Shown: positions 1 through 7,690 of the stretch, in pieces | Numbering within the stretch: the stretch's first letter is position 1 | Layout: each line of letters begins with the position of its first letter | Source: Oscillospiraceae bacterium | Lineage (GTDB): Bacteria > Bacillota_A > Clostridia > Oscillospirales > Oscillospiraceae | NCBI GenBank assembly: GCA_016302005.1 | Contig: JAEDOK010000028.1 | Location: 1 to 15,418 of the forward strand | Length of the DNA: 15,418 bases | Reading direction: 5' to 3' | Notes under the pieces: model-generated | What the model was told of the DNA's origin: nothing | The model's input: only the letters and a program-made list of their open reading frames with translations | Databases searched by the model: none | Position numbers and translations under genes: made by a program

Positions 1-191
1 GTCAGCTTTTCACCGATCTGGAGCTTATTTTCGCACTTGGACTTATTGAGATCCTGGCGGTCGGTATTGACGACGATAAATTCAACGCCGCCAATCTTGC
101 TGGCAATCATACGGTTGACGACATTGTTGCCTGCGCCGCCGACACCGATGACTTTAATATTGACTACCTTATCTGCATAAACTTCGGACAT
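1..191 (-). CDS. ftsZ: Cell division protein FtsZ, N-terminal 63 codons (runs off the left edge)
   Basis: FtsZ is the tubulin-like GTPase that polymerises into the cytokinetic ring. Only the N-terminus is in the window. Residues 12-28 carry the family's first nucleotide-binding loop ([17 protein letters not shown]), followed by VEFIVVNTD (37-44) and LQIGEKL near the cut end, all typical of FtsZ. The ATG at 189-191 is preceded by AGGAGG (201-206, minus strand) with a 9-base spacer. It is the last dcw gene visible. It lies 140 bases after ftsQ and has its own promoter-like sequence, so it may be expressed partly independently of the operon. One mild deviation is GGAGNN where many FtsZ proteins have GGGGSN or GGGGNN. 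The identification is firm; the rest of the gene cannot be judged. Confidence 0.97.
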   Translation of the reverse strand, partial: MSEVYADKVVNIKVIGVGGAGNNVVNRMIASKIGGVEFIVVNTDRQDLNKSKCENKLQIGEKL

Positions 192-255
192 TGTTACTCT
201 CCTCCTATGTATATGAAAATGGCTACTTCGATTCATTATAGAATTATACTTTTCT

Positions 256-284
256 ATTTTATCGTGAAAAACCGCTTAGGTCAA
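256..284 (-). promoter_or_regulatory. Sigma-A-type promoter for ftsZ
   Basis: On the minus strand, TTGACC (279-284) and TAAAAT (256-261) are separated by exactly 17 bases. Both hexamers are one mismatch from the sigma-A consensus. They sit in the AT-rich ftsQ-ftsZ gap, with the -10 box about 65 bases before the ftsZ ATG, leaving a leader of roughly 60 bases. Independent promoters before ftsZ are known in many bacteria; that this one is active is inferred from the boxes and spacing. Confidence 0.72.
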
Positions 285-331
285 TAGAATTTCTCGTTTT
301 TGGCAAAATTATTTACAAATTCGTGAAAAAA

Positions 332-1420
332 TCAGTCACCGAGCATCACATGTGCTTCCTCTCCCTCGCTCAGAGAGAGGTCGATCGTGCCGGAAGCGTA
401 TTCCTTCTGTTCCGAGATGACCTTTTTTAAGAACTCCAGCTTATAATCCAGCCGCTCGGTATTTCCGAGATCGACCTCAAAGCGCCCCTCATAGCTGACG
501 GTAATATGGTAGGACGAGGGAACGCTGACGGAGACGATCTGTTTTACAAGCTCGGCGTTCTCGATTTCCGTCAAAATGCTTGTCAGCGCGTTCAACTGTC
601 CCTGCGCGGCAAGCTCCTCACCTTCGGCGGCGTGAACCTTGATGATCTCTCCGACGGTCGGCGGATCTATGATCGGCTCCGTCACTTGAATATGCGACTT
701 TGCCTCGCGCGCCTCCACCTTCTCCGTTACTTTCCCGTTTGCGGTGATCAAATACCAGTCCCCTGCGGTATCGGTAACGGCATATGTTGCGTCAAATTCC
801 GAGACGGTCAGCAGAAGCATGTTGGGTAGCCTGCGTGTCACACGCACGCTCTCGATATACGGAAGCTGCGCCATGACATTGCCCGCGACACTGCCGCGGG
901 AGACCGTGAGCAGGTTATCCCCTTCGGCGACGCCCGCAGCCTGCACGATCTCCTCCGGCGAATAGTAGCCGTTACCGACTACCTCGATGGTTTGCACGCG
1001 GAAGAAGATTACCATGCTCAGTAAGACAGCCACAACAATACCGCCCATAATGAGCAGACGCTTCCATGTCTCCGGGCTGATGCGTTTTCTTGTGCGGCGT
1101 TTCGCCTTTCGCTTCTGTTTCTGCCGCAGTTCGTCCAGCCGCTCACGCTCCTTGCGCTCCTCCCTGCGGCGTTGCGCCTCCCGCGCGGCGCGGGAATCGC
1201 GTTCCTTTCGCTCGTCCCTGCGTCTCTGTGCCTCCTGCGCAGCGGGAGAATTGTGTTCCCCTCTCTCCCGTTGCCTCTCCTGCTCTGCGAAGGAATCGCG
1301 CTCCCTTTGCTCCGCGGGACGGCGCTGCGTCCGCTCGTTTCCCGAGCGTCTTGGATCCGTCTGCCGTCGTTGCGTCGGTCGCCGCGCAGTCGATTTTCTG
1401 TTTTTGCTTTCGTATTCCAT
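332..1420 (-). CDS. ftsQ: Cell division protein FtsQ/DivIB with a long, highly charged cytoplasmic tail
   Basis: FtsQ/DivIB is a bitopic divisome protein that links FtsL and the septal synthase FtsW-FtsI to the division site. The 362 residues divide into a basic, low-complexity cytoplasmic tail (1-118), one membrane helix (about 121-141), a POTRA domain starting FRVQTIEVVGNGYYSPEEI (140-158) and ending near PYIESVRVTRRLPNMLLLTVSE (187-208), and an extracytoplasmic beta domain to the C-terminus. The POTRA segment is the clearest family match. The tail is unusually long for the family and contains two tandem 18-residue units (60-77 and 78-95). The ATG follows the murA stop by 5 bases. Its Shine-Dalgarno GGAG (1429-1432) lies in the last murA codons, suggesting translational coupling. 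The N-terminal tail has no assignable function. The family call is secure. Confidence 0.93.
   Translation of the reverse strand: MEYESKNRKSTARRPTQRRQTDPRRSGNERTQRRPAEQRERDSFAEQERQRERGEHNSPAAQEAQRRRDERKERDSRAAREAQRRREERKERERLDELRQKQKRKAKRRTRKRISPETWKRLLIMGGIVVAVLLSMVIFFRVQTIEVVGNGYYSPEEIVQAAGVAEGDNLLTVSRGSVAGNVMAQLPYIESVRVTRRLPNMLLLTVSEFDATYAVTDTAGDWYLITANGKVTEKVEAREAKSHIQVTEPIIDPPTVGEIIKVHAAEGEELAAQGQLNALTSILTEIENAELVKQIVSVSVPSSYHITVSYEGRFEVDLGNTERLDYKLEFLKKVISEQKEYASGTIDLSLSEGEEAHVMLGD
1136..1243 (-). repeat. Two tandem 18-codon repeats inside ftsQ
   Basis: Residues 60-77 (AAQEAQRRRDERKERDSR) and 78-95 (AAREAQRRREERKERERL) of FtsQ are adjacent copies of the same 18-residue unit, differing at five positions. 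In DNA each unit spans 54 bases (1190-1243 and 1136-1189). A degenerate Glu/Arg-rich stretch precedes them at about residues 37-55. The unit is predicted to be helical and rich in Arg and Glu. Confidence 0.8.
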
Positions 1421-1425
1421 AAGCC

Positions 1426-2676
1426 TTACTCCGTCAAGCTGATCTCCGCGCCGCAGGCGCGCAAGCTGCTTACCAGCTCGGCATAGCCGCGCTCGGTATG
1501 TTCCGTTTTCGTAATCACGCTCTCTCCCTGCGCCGCCAGCGCCGCGATCACCATTGCCGCGCCGCCGCGCAGATCGGTTGCCTCCACATTTGCCCCGTGC
1601 AGCACGGGGACACCCTCAACAACCGCGCAGCGTTTCGCCGCAGTGATCTTCGCCCCCATTTGCCGCAGGGCGGGAACATGGCGGAAGCGGTCGGAAAAGA
1701 CCGTCTCTTCAAAAATACTGATACCCTCCGCCGTTGCCATCGCCGCCATTACGGGTGCCTGCGCATCGGTGGGAAAGGCGGGATACGGCGCGGTGCGGAT
1801 CGGACTGACGGCTCGAAGCTTGTCACAGCGCAGCGTCAGCTCCCGTGCAAGCTGCCTGATCTCGCAGCCGCCACGAAGGAGGATATCCGTCACCGCGCAC
1901 AGGTGGTTCGGTTCTGCCTGCGTCAGCGTGAGTTCCCCCCTTGTCGCAGCTGCGGCGCAAAGGTAGGTTGCCGCCTCCATGCGGTCGGGCATGATCGTAT
2001 ATTCCGTGCCGTGCAGCGGTCGTCCTCCGTGGATGCGCAGCACCGAGGTGCCCGCGCCGTCGATCTGCGCGCCGCAGGCGGTCAGGAAGCCGATCAGATC
2101 CCCGATCTCCGGCTCCCGCGCCGCGTTGCACAGCACGGTCTCTCCCTCACAGGGCAGTGCGGCTAAAAGCAGGTTTTCCGTTGCACCGACACTGGGGAAC
2201 GGCAATGCGATCGTTGCCGCCTCCGGTTTGTGCGCCGTGCAGAGCAGCTCCTCGTCCTCATAGACACAGGAGACGCCCAGCATTTGAAGTCCCATCAAAT
2301 GCAAATCAATCGGGCGTTCGCCGAGGCGGCAGCCGCCCGGGTGCGACAGGCGCGCCCGCCCGAAGCGTGCCAGCAGCGCCCCAAGGAAGATCACCGCTGC
2401 CCGCATTTTTTGCATCAGCGCCGCCGGAATTTCCGTCCCGTCTGCGGCGTATGTATCGACGATCAGGGAATCTCCCTCGCGCTTTACCTGACAGCCGAGG
2501 CTTTGCAGGATGGAAAGCGCCGCATCCGCGTCGGAAATCTGCGGGCAGTTGTGCAGCACGCAGGTTCCCCGGCTGACGAGTGTTGCCGCTAAAATCGGCA
2601 GCATACTGTTTTTTGCGCCGTGAATCGGAATCACGCCGCACAGCGGTCTCCCGCCGATGATCTGATACGCCCCCAT
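1426..2676 (-). CDS. murA: UDP-N-acetylglucosamine 1-carboxyvinyltransferase MurA
   Basis: MurA transfers enolpyruvate from PEP to UDP-GlcNAc, the first committed cytoplasmic step of peptidoglycan synthesis and the fosfomycin target. I choose ATG at 2674-2676 (416 residues) because GGAGG at 2684-2688 is 7 bases away; the longer frame's TTG at 2682 is only one base from that site. With this start Lys22 and Asn23 (HGAKNSMLPILAAT) fall at the same numbers as in the E. coli enzyme. The PEP-binding loop HPGGCRLGERPIDLHL gives catalytic Cys116 and Arg121. Arg92 (MRAAVIFLG), the general base Asp304 (AFPTDAQAP), Arg370 (LRGGAA) and Arg396 (HTERGY) also match. With Cys rather than Asp in the loop, the enzyme is expected to be fosfomycin-sensitive. 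It sits between murG and ftsQ, as in many clostridial clusters. Confidence 0.97.
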   Translation of the reverse strand: MGAYQIIGGRPLCGVIPIHGAKNSMLPILAATLVSRGTCVLHNCPQISDADAALSILQSLGCQVKREGDSLIVDTYAADGTEIPAALMQKMRAAVIFLGALLARFGRARLSHPGGCRLGERPIDLHLMGLQMLGVSCVYEDEELLCTAHKPEAATIALPFPSVGATENLLLAALPCEGETVLCNAAREPEIGDLIGFLTACGAQIDGAGTSVLRIHGGRPLHGTEYTIMPDRMEAATYLCAAAATRGELTLTQAEPNHLCAVTDILLRGGCEIRQLARELTLRCDKLRAVSPIRTAPYPAFPTDAQAPVMAAMATAEGISIFEETVFSDRFRHVPALRQMGAKITAAKRCAVVEGVPVLHGANVEATDLRGGAAMVIAALAAQGESVITKTEHTERGYAELVSSLRACGAEISLTE

Positions 2677-2683
2677 AGGCAAA

Positions 2684-2688
2684 CCTCC
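2684..2688 (-). promoter_or_regulatory. Ribosome binding site deciding the murA start
   Basis: GGAGG on the minus strand, 7 bases before the ATG at 2676 but one base before the in-frame TTG at 2682. This spacing rules out the TTG and fixes murA at 416 residues. Confidence 0.85.
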
Positions 2689-2726
2689 GTATCGGAAATT
2701 TGCCCCATCCTATGCAAAAGGTGCGC

Positions 2727-3854
2727 TCAGCGTGATTTTGCCAGCTCCATAAGAATCTGATAGATGCGCTCTGCGGAGTCAATGACCGCAAGCTCCCGCA
2801 GTGCGGTGCGCATTTTATTGCGTTTTGCTTCATCCTCCAAAAGCGCACAAGCCTCGCGGTAAAGGCGCTCGCCGTCGCACTCGCTCTCGCGCAAAACCAC
2901 CGCAGCGCCGCGCTGCTCCAAAATGCGCGCGTTTTTCTCCTGATGATTGTTGGTCACATTCGGCGACGGCACAATGATGCTCGGCGTGCCCGCAGCAGCG
3001 ATCTCATTCAGCGTCGAAGCGCCCGCACGGCTGAGAAACAGGTCTGCCGCCGCCATCAGGGTTGGCATATTATAGATATACTCCTGCATCGTCACCATCG
3101 GATGTGCGGCAAGGTCAACGCCCTGTTCCTTCACATACTCCGGCATCCAGCGCCAGCCGAACGAGCCGGTCGCGTGGATGTGACGAAAGCGGTTCTCTTC
3201 ACATTCCAGCTTCATAAACTGCGCGATCTTTTTGTTCATCTCTCGTGCGCCCAGGCTGCCCCACGCCGAAACGATCAGCGGGGTATCGTCATCCAGCCCC
3301 AGCGCTTTTCTTGCTTCGGCGCGCTTCGTAAACACGAACTCCTCCCGCACGGGCATGCCGACGGGAATCACGCGGTCCGCATTTTTATACTCACTTTTGC
3401 TCTCGGCAAAGCTGACCAGAATTTTATCAACCTTATCGCAGACCATCCGCGTCGCAAGCCCCGGGACGGCATTTGCCTCATGGACGGCAGTCGGTATGCC
3501 GCGCTTTACCCCCTGTCGCAGCATGGGGTAGCTTGCGTAGCCGCCGGTGCCGAGAATGACATCGGGTTGAAACGCCTTGATGATCTGATCCGCTCTGCGC
3601 AGAGCGCGGCGGATAATAATAAGCGCTTTCGCGTTGTGCCACATTGCAGACGGCGTCAAGCTGCGCAGGAAATTGGAAATCGTAACCGTTTCGATGCAAA
3701 AGCCCTCTCTGGGTACAAGCTCCGTCTCCATCCCGTCATCCGCGCCGACAAAGAGGATCTCCGCCTCCGGCTTGCGTTCGCGCAGAATCTTAGCGACCGC
3801 AATGGCAGGATTGATATGTCCGCCCGTGCCGCCGCAGGTAAATACGACCTTCAT
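2727..3854 (-). CDS. murG: UDP-GlcNAc:undecaprenyl-PP-MurNAc-pentapeptide GlcNAc transferase MurG
   Basis: MurG adds GlcNAc to lipid I to give lipid II, on the inner face of the membrane. The 375-residue GT-B fold shows the family landmarks in order: CGGTGGHINPA (7-17, first glycine loop), LGTGGYASYP (101-110), VHEANAVPG (124-132), SAWGSLGAREMN (196-207, the second loop, with AWGS where GGSQ is usual), and the UDP-binding stretch SRAGASTLNEIAAAGTPSI (275-293, Glu284) followed by NNHQEKNA (302-309). The ATG is preceded by AAAGGAG (3862-3868) with a 7-base spacer; this site overlaps the ftsW stop codon, so the two genes are tightly packed. A 50-base gap separates it from murA. The length is typical. 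Confidence 0.97.
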   Translation of the reverse strand: MKVVFTCGGTGGHINPAIAVAKILRERKPEAEILFVGADDGMETELVPREGFCIETVTISNFLRSLTPSAMWHNAKALIIIRRALRRADQIIKAFQPDVILGTGGYASYPMLRQGVKRGIPTAVHEANAVPGLATRMVCDKVDKILVSFAESKSEYKNADRVIPVGMPVREEFVFTKRAEARKALGLDDDTPLIVSAWGSLGAREMNKKIAQFMKLECEENRFRHIHATGSFGWRWMPEYVKEQGVDLAAHPMVTMQEYIYNMPTLMAAADLFLSRAGASTLNEIAAAGTPSIIVPSPNVTNNHQEKNARILEQRGAAVVLRESECDGERLYREACALLEDEAKRNKMRTALRELAVIDSAERIYQILMELAKSR

Positions 3855-3866
3855 GGCAACGCTCCT

Positions 3867-5027
3867 TTATTTCGGACTATGAGAAATACTGCGGGAAATA
3901 TTGAGCATGATACCGCTCTCGGCAAGCTGCATAATCAGCGCCGTGCCGCCCGAGGAGAAGAAGGGCAGCGAAATGCCCGTTGCAGGCAGAAGGTTCGTCA
4001 CGACTGCGACATTTAATACAACCTGAATTGCCAGCAGCGTGGTCAGACCTGCCGCAAGCAGCATGGAGAAGCGGTCGCGGGCGTGCATAGCAATCCAGTA
4101 GCCGCGGATTATCAGCAGCGCAAAAAGGATCAGAATACCGACCGCGCCGATGAAGCCCAGCTCCTCGCAGACAATGGCGAAGATATAATCGTTATGTTCT
4201 TCGGGAAGGTAGAGATATTTCTGGCGGCTCTTGCCGAAGCCCAGCCCAAGCAAGCCGCCGGAACCGATGGCGTACTCAGACTGCAAAATCTGCAAGCCCG
4301 AATCCAAAGGGTCCGCCTCCGGATTGCGCCAAGCCGTGATACGCTCGCTGGTGTAGCCGCCGCTCAAGAGCAGGAACAGCAGACCCGCTGCGCCGATTGC
4401 AACAATGATACCGAGGTATTTGCGGTTTGTGCCGCCGATAGCCATCATGCAGAACCATAAAAGCGCAACGATAATCGTCGCGGAAAAGTGCGGCTCCATG
4501 ATCAGCAGCAGCACGATGATCGCAAGCGCGCCCGCACAGGCACAGAAGGTACGCGGGGATTTGATATCCTTTTGATTGCGCGTCATAAGTACCGACAGGG
4601 AGATGATCAGGGACAGCTTTGCAATCTCGGAGGGCTGTAGCTGCGTAAAGCCAAGGTTGAGCCAGCGCGTTGAGCCGTTTACGGTCGAGCCGACGAGCAG
4701 CACCGCCAACAGGAGCAGAATCGTCACGCCGTAAATCAGCCGCGAGAGCTTATAATACCACTCATACGGCACACGGCTCATGGCATACATCGCGCCGATG
4801 CCGAACACGGCGAAAATCGCCTGACTGGTAAAATAGCTTGCGGAATTGCCCGTGATATAATAGGCGCGGGCAAAGCTCGCGGAAAAGAGCATGATCAATC
4901 CGATGATGACCAAGAGCACCGTCAGAAGCAAGTAGGGCAGGTCCATCACGCCGCGATCATTTTCAATGACCTGTTCCTGTTTTTTCAGTTTGATTGCCGC
5001 AGCTTCATCTTTTTTTCTGCCGAACAA
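3867..5027 (-). CDS. ftsW: SEDS-family lipid II polymerase FtsW (TTG start)
   Basis: FtsW is the septal SEDS glycosyltransferase that polymerises lipid II together with its cognate class B PBP. The 386 residues are largely hydrophobic (about ten membrane segments, the first near 31-52) after a charged cytoplasmic start. Family motifs seen: STRWLNLGFTQLQPSEIAK (119-137), LPEEHNDYIFAIVCEELG (274-291, where Asp280 matches the catalytic Asp of SEDS proteins) and LLPATGISLPFFSSGGTAL (346-364). No ATG fits the start: TTG at 5025-5027 follows a near-perfect AAAGGAGGT (5034-5042) by 6 bases. The next in-frame Met (residue 28) has no comparable ribosome site and would cut off the charged tail. Its place between mraY and murG, and partnership with ftsI, argue for FtsW rather than RodA; the sporulation paralogue SpoVE cannot be excluded by sequence alone. 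Confidence 0.93.
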   Translation of the reverse strand: MFGRKKDEAAAIKLKKQEQVIENDRGVMDLPYLLLTVLLVIIGLIMLFSASFARAYYITGNSASYFTSQAIFAVFGIGAMYAMSRVPYEWYYKLSRLIYGVTILLLLAVLLVGSTVNGSTRWLNLGFTQLQPSEIAKLSLIISLSVLMTRNQKDIKSPRTFCACAGALAIIVLLLIMEPHFSATIIVALLWFCMMAIGGTNRKYLGIIVAIGAAGLLFLLLSGGYTSERITAWRNPEADPLDSGLQILQSEYAIGSGGLLGLGFGKSRQKYLYLPEEHNDYIFAIVCEELGFIGAVGILILFALLIIRGYWIAMHARDRFSMLLAAGLTTLLAIQVVLNVAVVTNLLPATGISLPFFSSGGTALIMQLAESGIMLNISRSISHSPK

Positions 5028-5033
5028 TGCCGC

Positions 5034-5042
5034 ACCTCCTTT
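5034..5042 (-). promoter_or_regulatory. Strong ribosome binding site supporting the ftsW TTG start
   Basis: AAAGGAGGT on the minus strand, 6 bases before TTG at 5027. No ATG or GTG lies at a suitable distance in this frame. Confidence 0.8.
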
Positions 5043-5062
5043 CCGCGCGAAGCGTTATGAAC

Positions 5063-6061
5063 TCAGAACCAGATACGGACGCCGAACCACGCAATGACGC
5101 ACATAGCGACCGTCGTCAGGACGAAAACCGTCCAGATTTTCTTTTCCGACCAGCCGCACATCTCGAAATGATGGTGTATGGGCGCCATTTTGAAGATACG
5201 CTTGCCGTGCGTCAGCTTGAAATAGCCGACCTGCAAAATATCCGAAAGCGTCTCGATAATATAAATCAAGCCGACAAACAGCAGCACCAGCGGCATATCC
5301 AGCGCGAACGCCAAGCCGACGACCGCGCCGCCCAAAAACAGCGAGCCGGTGTCGCCCATAAAGACCTTTGCGGGATAGAAATTGTAGAACAGGAAGCCGG
5401 CAAGTCCGCCCAGCAACGCAGCCGGGAAGGTCGCAAGCCCAAGCTTCTTCATCGACATGGCAACCAGCGTGAAAAAGAGCATCACCGGCATGGTAACGCC
5501 GGAGGCAAGCCCGTCGATGCCGTCGGTCAGGTTGACCGCGTTGACGCAGCCGACGATCACAAATACCGCTGCCGCAAGGTACAAAACAGGCGGCACATGG
5601 GCAACCGGCTCCTTGACAAAGGGGATGTAAAGGTCGTAATGCAGGCTGTCCGTCAGATACATCAGCAGCAGAAAGACACCCGCCGCAAGCACCTGCAGGA
5701 CGAGCTTCTGCAAGCCCGTCAAGCCGAGGTTGCGCTTTTTCTTGACCTTGATAAAGTCATCATAAAAGCCGATCAAGCCAAACATCACCGCCAGCGCCAG
5801 CACAAGCAGGTGCGAATAGTCCCCCGTCGTGCGCATGGCATACCAACCGGTCATGACGCAGAGTGCGGACGCGGCGATAAACATCAGACCGCCCATCGTA
5901 GGCGTGCCTTTTTTCCCGTTATGCCACTTCGGTCCGACCTCACGGATGGACTGCCCCGCCTTGAGGGCGCGGAGTGCGGGAATCAGAAAATGCCCCAGCG
6001 TCAGTGCCAGAACGAAGCCTGAAATCACGGAAAGCAGTACCATAAGCAACGGTGTATCCAT
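5063..6061 (-). CDS. mraY: Phospho-N-acetylmuramoyl-pentapeptide transferase MraY
   Basis: MraY is the integral membrane enzyme that transfers phospho-MurNAc-pentapeptide to undecaprenyl phosphate, giving lipid I. The 332 residues contain about ten membrane helices and the diagnostic sites: GPKWHNGKKGTPTMGG (43-58), the magnesium-binding Asp pair FYDDFIK (99-105), NAVNLTDGIDGLASG (174-188), FMGDTGSLFLGG (234-245) and the triple histidine APIHHHFEMCGW (293-304). The ATG has GGAGG (6071-6075) 9 bases upstream. murE lies 160 bases upstream and ftsW 35 bases downstream. In many clostridial clusters murF and murD occupy exactly these two positions, and both are missing here. Confidence 0.97.
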   Translation of the reverse strand: MDTPLLMVLLSVISGFVLALTLGHFLIPALRALKAGQSIREVGPKWHNGKKGTPTMGGLMFIAASALCVMTGWYAMRTTGDYSHLLVLALAVMFGLIGFYDDFIKVKKKRNLGLTGLQKLVLQVLAAGVFLLLMYLTDSLHYDLYIPFVKEPVAHVPPVLYLAAAVFVIVGCVNAVNLTDGIDGLASGVTMPVMLFFTLVAMSMKKLGLATFPAALLGGLAGFLFYNFYPAKVFMGDTGSLFLGGAVVGLAFALDMPLVLLFVGLIYIIETLSDILQVGYFKLTHGKRIFKMAPIHHHFEMCGWSEKKIWTVFVLTTVAMCVIAWFGVRIWF

Positions 6062-6221
6062 AATCGTTATCCTCCAATTTTGCTTTTGTCAACCGGGAGC
6101 TGCAATACGCGCTCCATTTTCATGCCGCCTTCGCGCCATGTACATATTCCTCGCTGTTTTAGCCGTAATCAATCAGCATATCCGCCCCGTTCACAGCACC
6201 AGGCTGCCGCCTGTCCAAGCG
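6062..6221 (-). other. 160-base murE-mraY gap without a recognisable gene
   Basis: This is the longest gap inside the operon other than the one before the ftsZ ATG being shorter at 140 bases. I read all three minus-strand frames. After the murE stop, the murE frame stays open for 20 codons. Two overlapping 18-codon frames start at ATGs near 6131 and 6110, without well-placed ribosome sites. None resembles a MurF C-terminus. A weak 5-base-pair stem (GGAGC/GCTCC, 6095-6114) lacks a T-run. The mraY ribosome site is at the far end. I see nothing else in it. Confidence 0.5.
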
Positions 6222-7676
6222 TTATTGTCCCATCTCACATAATGCTGCGGCAACTTCCTCGCGTTCATCCAAATGCGTCTTTTCCGTGCCGAGAATCTGA
6301 TAGGTCTCATGCCCCTTTCCGGCAAGCAATACTATATCATCTTTGTTCGCGCAGCGCAAGGCGGTACGAATTGCCAAGCGGCGATTTTCCTCCACTGTAT
6401 AGGGTGTTTTCGTCCTCGCCATTCCCTCTAAAATATCCTCGATAATCAGCATCGGTTTCTCGGTGCGCGGATTGTCTGAGGTAACAATGACGAAATCGGC
6501 AAGCTCTGCCGCAAGCTTCCCCATGATCGGGCGCTTTTGGCGGTCGCGGTCGCCGCCGCAGCCGAAGACGAGTAAAATTCTTCCCTTGCAGAAATCCCGC
6601 ACGGAGCGCAGGACATTTTCCAAGCCGTCCGGTGTATGGGCATAGTCGATCAAGACGGTAAAGTCCCTGCCCGGTGTCGGTACGACCTCTAAACGTCCCT
6701 TAATTCCCTTCGCCTTGCCGAGCGCTGCGGCAGCCTGCGCAAGCGGAATGCCGAGACTGCGGGCAATACCCAAGGTGACGAGCGCGTTGCTCACGGTAAA
6801 GCGCCCGGGAATGCCGAGGCGCACGCCTGCCTTCGTCCGCCCTTCGCAGACCGTCATGGAAATGTGATCTGCGCCGAGGGTGATCTCCCGCGCGGTCAGC
6901 TCCGCATCGGGGCGTGTGCCGACAGTATAGCACTTACAGTGTGCTTGTGCAAGCATTTTCGGTGTGGTTTCCGCATCGTCAAGGTTGAACACACCCCTCT
7001 CGCAAAGCTGAAAGAGCCGCGCCTTTGCCTGACGATAGTTCTCCATCGTCTTATGAAAATCTAAATGGTCCCGCGTCAGATTCGTAAACGCGCCCACGGA
7101 GAAGCGCACGCCGTCCACGCGGTGCAGCGCAAGCGCGTGAGAGGAGACCTCCATCACAACGTGCGTGCAGCCCGCATCGCGCATTTGCGCAAGAAGTCCC
7201 TGCAAAGCAAAGCTCTCCGGCGTAGTGCGTTCCGTTTCCAGTTCCAGTCCGCCAATCATATTGCAGATCGTGCCGATCAGCCCGACCTTTGCGCCGCAGG
7301 CGTTTTCCAATAGCGTTTTTAGCAGATAGGTCACGGAGGTCTTGCCGTTCGTCCCCGTCACACCGATGACCTGCATGGCTTTCGACGGGTCGCCGTACCA
7401 ATTCACGCCGAGCTGCGCCAGCGCCTCGCGGGAGGACGCCACGCGCACCCACGGAGTTTCCTGCGGCATATCGCGCTCGCACAGCACGACCCCTGCCCCA
7501 CGCGCGACCGCGTCGGGGATAAATCGGTGCCCGTCGGTGGCGTAGCCGGGCACGGCAACGAACAGTTCTCCTGTTCGCACCGTGTTCGACGAGTAGCTTA
7601 CGCCCGTGATTTCCATATCCTTTGGTGCATTGCTCTCCAGCACCGTTATACCTTGCAGCAGCTCTTGCAGCTTCAT
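6222..7676 (-). CDS. murE: UDP-MurNAc-L-Ala-D-Glu ligase MurE (meso-DAP type)
   Basis: MurE is the cytoplasmic ATP-dependent ligase that adds the third stem-peptide residue to UDP-MurNAc-L-Ala-D-Glu. I start at ATG 7674-7676 (MKLQELLQGI, 484 residues) because AGGAG (7683-7687) lies 6 bases away; the longer open frame overlaps ftsI and its extra N-terminus is unlike MurE. Seen in order: the Mur ATP loop GVTGTNGKTS (105-114), VMEVSSHALALHRVDG (174-189), NLTRDHLDFH (199-208), the lysine expected to be carbamylated in QAKARLF (Lys218), and the C-terminal domain. The substrate signature DNPR (401-404) marks meso-diaminopimelate rather than lysine addition. The gene begins 14 bases after the ftsI stop and is followed by a 160-base gap before mraY. 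Confidence 0.96.
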   Translation of the reverse strand: MKLQELLQGITVLESNAPKDMEITGVSYSSNTVRTGELFVAVPGYATDGHRFIPDAVARGAGVVLCERDMPQETPWVRVASSREALAQLGVNWYGDPSKAMQVIGVTGTNGKTSVTYLLKTLLENACGAKVGLIGTICNMIGGLELETERTTPESFALQGLLAQMRDAGCTHVVMEVSSHALALHRVDGVRFSVGAFTNLTRDHLDFHKTMENYRQAKARLFQLCERGVFNLDDAETTPKMLAQAHCKCYTVGTRPDAELTAREITLGADHISMTVCEGRTKAGVRLGIPGRFTVSNALVTLGIARSLGIPLAQAAAALGKAKGIKGRLEVVPTPGRDFTVLIDYAHTPDGLENVLRSVRDFCKGRILLVFGCGGDRDRQKRPIMGKLAAELADFVIVTSDNPRTEKPMLIIEDILEGMARTKTPYTVEENRRLAIRTALRCANKDDIVLLAGKGHETYQILGTEKTHLDEREEVAAALCEMGQ

Positions 7677-7690
7677 GATCTTCTCCTGTA

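Noticed and set aside
987..1442. Arg/Ser-rich plus-strand frame opposite ftsQ, with two further overlapping frames
   Set aside because: It is the antisense of the low-complexity Arg/Glu-rich FtsQ tail, which lacks stop codons in several frames. There is no ribosome site, and FtsQ on the other strand has clear family domains.
6064..6092. TTGACA-17-TAACGA on the minus strand just before mraY
   Set aside because: The -10 box would lie within 10 bases of the mraY ATG and on top of its ribosome site, and it is a poor match. It would give a leaderless message.
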